From NCBI RefSeq assembly GCF_030272615.1, contig NC_081411.1:43393017-43457016 (forward strand): DNA of 64,000 bases, in the 5' to 3' direction. The position numbers were made by a program, and so were the translations under genes. Under the pieces are notes generated by a model. It saw nothing but the letters and a program-made list of their open reading frames with translations, was not told the origin of the DNA and did not search any database. The stretch comes from Cryptomeria japonica. Lineage: Eukaryota; Streptophyta; Pinopsida; Cupressales; Cupressaceae. Numbering within the stretch: position 1 is the stretch's first letter; each line of letters opens with the position of its first letter. Positions 59,234-64,000 of the stretch are shown here, piece after piece.

Positions 59234-62200
59234 ATTGGTATCAGAGCTTGGTTCCTCAGAGGAAGTTTAACAACTTGAGGAAGATCCTGAAACTGGAATC
59301 ATTAAACATGGCTATGGAAAAGCAACCTGAGATAACACTTGAGGATTATGATGTTGAAAGGTTGAAGAACTGGAAGTTGCAAGATGAATTGAATTCTACT
59401 AATGAATTCATTCTTGTTCTACAAGAAAGGTTATCATTAGATCAAGCTAGGAGGAAGGAACCTTTCCAAAACTAGGATGATGAAGAGAAAAATGCACTTA
59501 AAGAACAATGTCAGAAGCTGAGTCAACCAAACATGCTCATGAAGAATGAAATGCAAGACCTGACTATGAGGATGTCAAAAGATATTGAGGACAGTAAGAA
59601 GGAAGAAAATCTTGTTGTATCTCTGAAGAACAAATTTGAAGAATGTGGTAGATTGGCCCATGAGAATGATATGTTGAAAACTAATTTGGTACAATCCCAA
59701 AATAATGAACAAGAGCTGGAGAGACAAATAATAACTCTAAGAAATGATCTGACTACTGCAAGTGAGTATAAAGAAAGATTCAGGATTAGTGTTGCACAAT
59801 TGGATGATTTATTGAAAAGACAAACACAGAATGATGATTCTAGAGGACTTGGATTTGTACAAAGTGAAAGTTCTGGTATGGCAAATGAAGATCAGACAAA
59901 CGGTATGCAGAACTCATCAGACTAGAGGAAACCGGTAAGGCAATCTAATGCTTACAAATTCAATAGTAGATGCTTTGCTTGTAATAAATTTGGGCATATA
60001 GCTAAACAATGTAGAAATAAAGCAAATCAAAACTACCATTTAGTTCCCGGTCAATGCACAAATTGCAAGAAATATGGTCATAAGTCAGAAGATTGTTGAA
60101 TGAATGTTAAGTGTCATGCATGTGGAAAGTTTGGAAATTTGGCTAATCAATGCAGATCAAGGAATGACACTAGATATTGCAAAGCAATTCAAAAGAACAA
60201 TGTTACATGCTATACATGCAACAAAATAGCTCATATTGCTAAGTACTGCAGAAGCAAGACTAAATCGGTTAGCAATGACAAAGCAAATGAGAAAGGAAAG
60301 AAAAAGGTAGATGAAATACAACATGATCACACCAAGAGATGGGTAAGAAAGTCTTACGAACCAAGTGGAGATGCACCTACACCCAAAATTGCACCAGTAA
60401 CTCCATCGGTAGAACAGAGCATTCCTGCACCGGCAGGAAATTCAACCAATAACTGTTACATATGCCTTGGGGTTTGGAAAATTCATTGCAACTCTTGCAT
60501 ATTCCCTAGACGAGATCTGGAAAGAGATCTGGAGAGTTGTATTGATCATAGATGAAGGTTTACCTGACATAAAACTGTGAAACCGACATCTGGTAGGGTA
60601 CACCGCTAAGCATTTATGATAGTGAAGGATTACGGTTTACTCATTGATAAAAAGGGAAAATGTACTCATTTTCACTCATCCAGCACTTGAGCAAACCAGA
60701 GCGAAGAAAAGGTGAATCACATGTGATCAAGAGAAACCAAAGGCATTCTGAAAAGATTTCCAACAGTTATCTGAGAAGTAATCAAGATCTTTCAAATCGG
60801 TGCTCATTATCCAAGTCTTTATTTGAAATGGCATCCGGATCTTCATCTGCTCCTACTTTCATTGCGAATCCCATTATTGTCGAGGTTAAGGATAGGCTCA
60901 GACCTATTTTTAAGGATGTTCCTCAAATATAAAAGAAGGAAAACTCTACTGGTACATTCTCGTGGGTTCCCGATGGCGTAGTTTATGTAGAAGATGTCAG
61001 GGCCTATATTCATTGCACCTTGGAGGATTTAGGCACTGAGGAGATCAAGGTAATGTATCAATCTACAATACTAGGAAGCTCCGGAACAATCAAACTGGAA
61101 TATCAAATCATTAAAGACCTAGGGTTAATTGGAATCCTATATATACCAGAATTCAAGGATGAAATGATTAGATATATTCTTAGTAGGGTCAATAATGAAT
61201 TCATCTAGATGGACCGACCTCACATGATCACCAAAGAAGAAATTCAAGCGGTCACCGGATTACCCAAAGTTGGATAGGAACTAGGGAAGAAGATCTCCAA
61301 CACTGAGGCTGAAAAGATCATTGGTGCAACCCATGATGGAAGGTCGATGAGGATTGGCACTATCAAAAATAAAGATGTGAAATTTTCCAGCATGATCATC
61401 GGCTACAAGGTAACACAATCAAGTTGATTGAACTCTATTGCCAGTTCCTGTATCCATGTCACATACCAAATGTTAAAGAATAATGGAAAGTATGATTTGT
61501 GTGAATGGTTAAGAAGTGAATTAATGTTAAATACTGGCAAGATCAAAGGTGTCAAGAAAGGAACATTTCGGTTTGGCAATCTTATTTTCTGCTTGATGTT
61601 ATATTTCATGAATGAGCTATTGAGTTTGGGAAAGAAACGTTGGGCTCATGACATACCGGTAGGCATGCAGATTAAAGTTAAAATCATCGATCTTGGCAGG
61701 AATAGGGATGAGAAGCTATGGGGCTTCTTTAAATATTTCCAAGAGAGCATGAGATTGAGGGAGAGAATCTCAAAGCACATTGTGGAGAAATACACCACTG
61801 ATATATCTGCTTCATGGTAAAAATAGATGAGAACCTCATGGATGCAGTGGAACCAAGAACAATATGGGTCACTAAATTGGGATATGAAGTTGATGACAAC
61901 ATCTTGGAACTATATGCAAAAATGCTTATTGATGCTCCTTTGGATGACAAGGATGAACACTTTGGTACTGTAGAGGAGAAGGCTCTTGAATTTAAAATTG
62001 GTTTCAACAAGAAAAGGAGGGAAAAGAAAATAGAAAAAATGTCTTCCTTCCTTCAAAATATAATTCTCTAGATAGATACAGAACTAGGATCTAGATCTAA
62101 ATCGGTAGATCAACCAGCAATGGCAGTTGCAACAACTATAGTGAAAAGTTCTCTTGAGGAAAAGAGGCTAGCAACTTTTATATCCCCTACCACTTTTGAT

Positions 62201-62902
62201 TTTGATGCAGAGAATAATCAACCTCTTGCATTCAGAAGGGTACAGAGGAAGAAAGGTGACAAGCCTCTAGTAGAAGAGAGGAGGTGGAGCCAAGGAGGAA
62301 CCTAGTAAGAAAGGTAACAACAACATGCACACCTCCGACAAGGAAACCTACTCAGAAGAGGAAGCCAACTCCATGCGGTCCTGCAACCCCCAACAAGAAG
62401 AAGAAAAAGAGTGATGAAAAAACTGAATCTAGTAATATGACTTGTACAGATTTAATTGATGGGGTAACAAAAGATGGAATTTTACATAATATGTCAAACT
62501 TATATGAACATTTAGATGAAAATGAGGAAAATGAAATAGAAGAAGCAATTTTGTAACATATAGACATATATAAGAAGGCTTTGGTAGAAATTTTGAAGGA
62601 AATTGCTTTATCTTTGTACAATAAATTAGATGCAAGAATATTAGATGCAGTCAAGAGGGATAGGGAAATTAAAGAAGTTGAACTGTTAGTCATTTGTGGT
62701 TCGATAAATAATGAGGAAATGAAAAGATGTATAGATGTTGCCAACAGAACAATTTTTAGCAGAAAACCCTGGCAAATAAGCTTAATGATGGGTAAAGTAA
62801 ATGAGATGATGAATGAGACTAGAGATGGTTGGGCTAGATTCTTCCAAAAGAATCTTGATTTCCTTACTTCTTAAGAAGAATTTGCTAAGGCAACAACTCC
62901 CA
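59234..62902 (+). mobile_element. Second, truncated internal copy of the non-autonomous element
   Basis: It runs parallel to 53365-57030: the gag-like coiled coil (ATG at 59308), zinc knuckles (CTNCKKYGHKSEDC near 60055, CHACGKFGNLANQC near 60115, CYTCNKIAHIAKYC near 60210), then the second coding region (from 60660; KLWGFFKYFQESMRLRERIS near 61710-61770; MDAVEPRTIWVTKLGYEVDD near 61840-61900; TPNKKKKKSDEK near 62385). Similarity to the first copy stops at AACAACTCCCA (62892-62902); the last quarter and the 3' LTR are absent. Fossil, with more breaks than the first copy. Confidence 0.8.
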
Positions 62903-64000
62903 CGTGTTTTTTCCCTGTTTGGTTTTTGAGTTGTTTTCCCATCCTTGGTGAAGTTGTGCATTGTTTATTTTGACTTTGTTTCCCACTGGATTATGCACTA
63001 GTTTTTGAGATCCTAGGATTCTCCTTCGTCCTTTACAGTCCTTCTCCCCAGTCAGAGCCATCTGTTGATCTCGATAACAAAATTTGAGAAATTTAAGTTT
63101 TGTCTTTCTAATAAGAGTCTCCTGCATACAAATTTCAATTGTCATCCAATGTTGAATTGTCCACCCCATGAGTCCGAAAATTGAAATTTTAAGTCATTGT
63201 GAAGGTATAAATCCTGCATGAGTATCATTTTTAAATCATGATTGATGAAGGGAAAGTAGTCGAGATGTTTTGTTCAAATATACCAGTTGGTTGATTCTTC
63301 ACGAATGTTTAACACTTGTTTTGAATAAAGTAAAGGTTGTTGAAATAGAGATAGGCTCTTTCCGGATACATTTAAGGTGTTTGAGTGTTCATCAATCTCG
63401 TAGTTGACAAGTTCCAAAGTGGAGAAAGGGGGCAATATGAAGTTGCAAGAAATAGCGATTTATGTCTTTTTGATCACTTAGCACCTTATTGAATTTGCAA
63501 AGTGTTGAACTTTCACCAATATGTATAGTTAGTATCCAATGTTGCATTTAATTCAAAGATCTCTTCACTCAAACTGGTAGTTGCAATAAACTTACCAATC
63601 TCCAAGATGATAATGATGAAGTTGATGTTAGTTACAAACACTCCAATTATCCCATTATCCACTTTAATCGGAAGCTTTCTTGCTGGGTCGATATGGGCAA
63701 TGCAAGTTGGCGAATATAATTGATCTTATCAATAAGTTGACCAAGTTGATGAAAAGTAGCCTAGACGTTTTCTTTTGTTTCCTCCGGTAACTTATGGCTT
63801 CTCCCTAAACTATCGATGAATCAAGTGATTCAGCTAATGTGTAACTCTAAGTTCTAATCGACTCATGAAGGATAATAGCGAAATTATCAAGTCATCGGCC
63901 AGTTGGCCAAAGTAATAAAGTGACCATAACACTTTGAGTTCTATCTTTAGCAGCAACTTGGGAGATTTTTGAAAGATGACATCTTTTCTATGGTTTCATT
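62903..64000. other. Unassigned sequence after the truncated element
   Basis: Starts abruptly at CGTGTTTTTTCCC where the retroelement copy breaks off. It does not match the missing part of the gag-only element's LTR nor the rest of the first internal copy. A 94-codon open frame on the minus strand (62885-63169) has no domain I know. It could be another repeat or unique spacer. Confidence 0.35.

Larger units (their letters stand above)
52423..62902 (+). mobile_element. Non-autonomous LTR element pair sharing an LTR, with unusual genes
   Basis: Arrangement: LTR (52423-53364), internal (53365-58349), LTR (58350-59233), second internal (59234 to about 62902, truncated). Both LTRs start TGTTGGCAAT and end CAACA, each is followed by TGGTATCAGAGC (53367; 59236), the Met-tRNA primer site, and the first internal part ends in the polypurine AAAGGGGGAGAT (58338-58349). 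The two internal parts are diverged copies. Each carries a coiled-coil/CCHC gag-like region and a second coding region of unknown function. No protease, RT, RNase H or integrase is visible in either, so mobility would have needed proteins from elsewhere. Both copies are fossils with several breaks each. By eye the LTRs differ by about 10 percent plus indels, so the family is old here. It sits in the right LTR of the gag-only element. Confidence 0.85.

Noticed and set aside
62885-63169. 94-codon minus-strand frame at the end of the window
   Set aside because: It crosses the break point of the truncated retroelement and has no recognisable motif.

Overview
This looks like nuclear DNA from a plant with a large, repeat-rich genome, most likely a conifer; I lean towards the cypress/yew lineage, but that is inference. 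The signs are low GC content, long spacers without genes, old and nested LTR retrotransposons primed by initiator Met-tRNA, a plant L1-type LINE, plant-mobile-domain (PMD) genes, telomere-like degenerate repeats, and a TIR-NB-ARC-LRR immune-receptor gene of conifer style. I see no rRNA, tRNA or CRISPR array and no clearly intact host gene.

Region by region: 1-1910 is the integrase end of a Ty3/gypsy fossil. About 2000-8300 (minus strand) and about 23050-29050 (plus strand) are two diverged, opposite-facing copies of one repeat family built around a PMD gene. Each copy has a shared 5' region, a TATA box, a small first exon, an intron full of TAGCGC-like words, the PMD exon and a low-complexity 3' tail. 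Between them lie a palindrome-rich repeat (8560-9780), a 1.3 kb polypyrimidine tract, and a palindromic satellite split by a near full-length Ty1/copia fossil (12208-18882). An inverted partner of the first repeat (19669-19980) and a copia gag remnant (about 21930-22815) complete this part.

The middle holds an LTR with a non-coding leader (29053-31700), about 1.7 kb of degenerate telomere-like repeats (33450-35210), a broken LINE (about 36300-38690) and a 214-bp tandem duplication that looks perfect (38784-39211).

The host gene of interest is the TNL at about 41290-46575. Five exons with good splice signals can be followed, but the start of the TIR domain is missing and several frame breaks make it a pseudogene. 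Its LRR exon is built from 504-bp super-repeats. A partial second copy (48750-50165) is joined to a LINE 3' end upstream and cut downstream by a gag-only LTR element (50166-52422). That element is in turn cut by an unusual LTR family (52423 to about 62902), arranged LTR-internal-LTR-internal. This family encodes a coiled-coil/CCHC gag-like region and a long lysine-rich protein of unknown function, with no protease, reverse transcriptase or integrase that I can see. The final 1.1 kb is unassigned.
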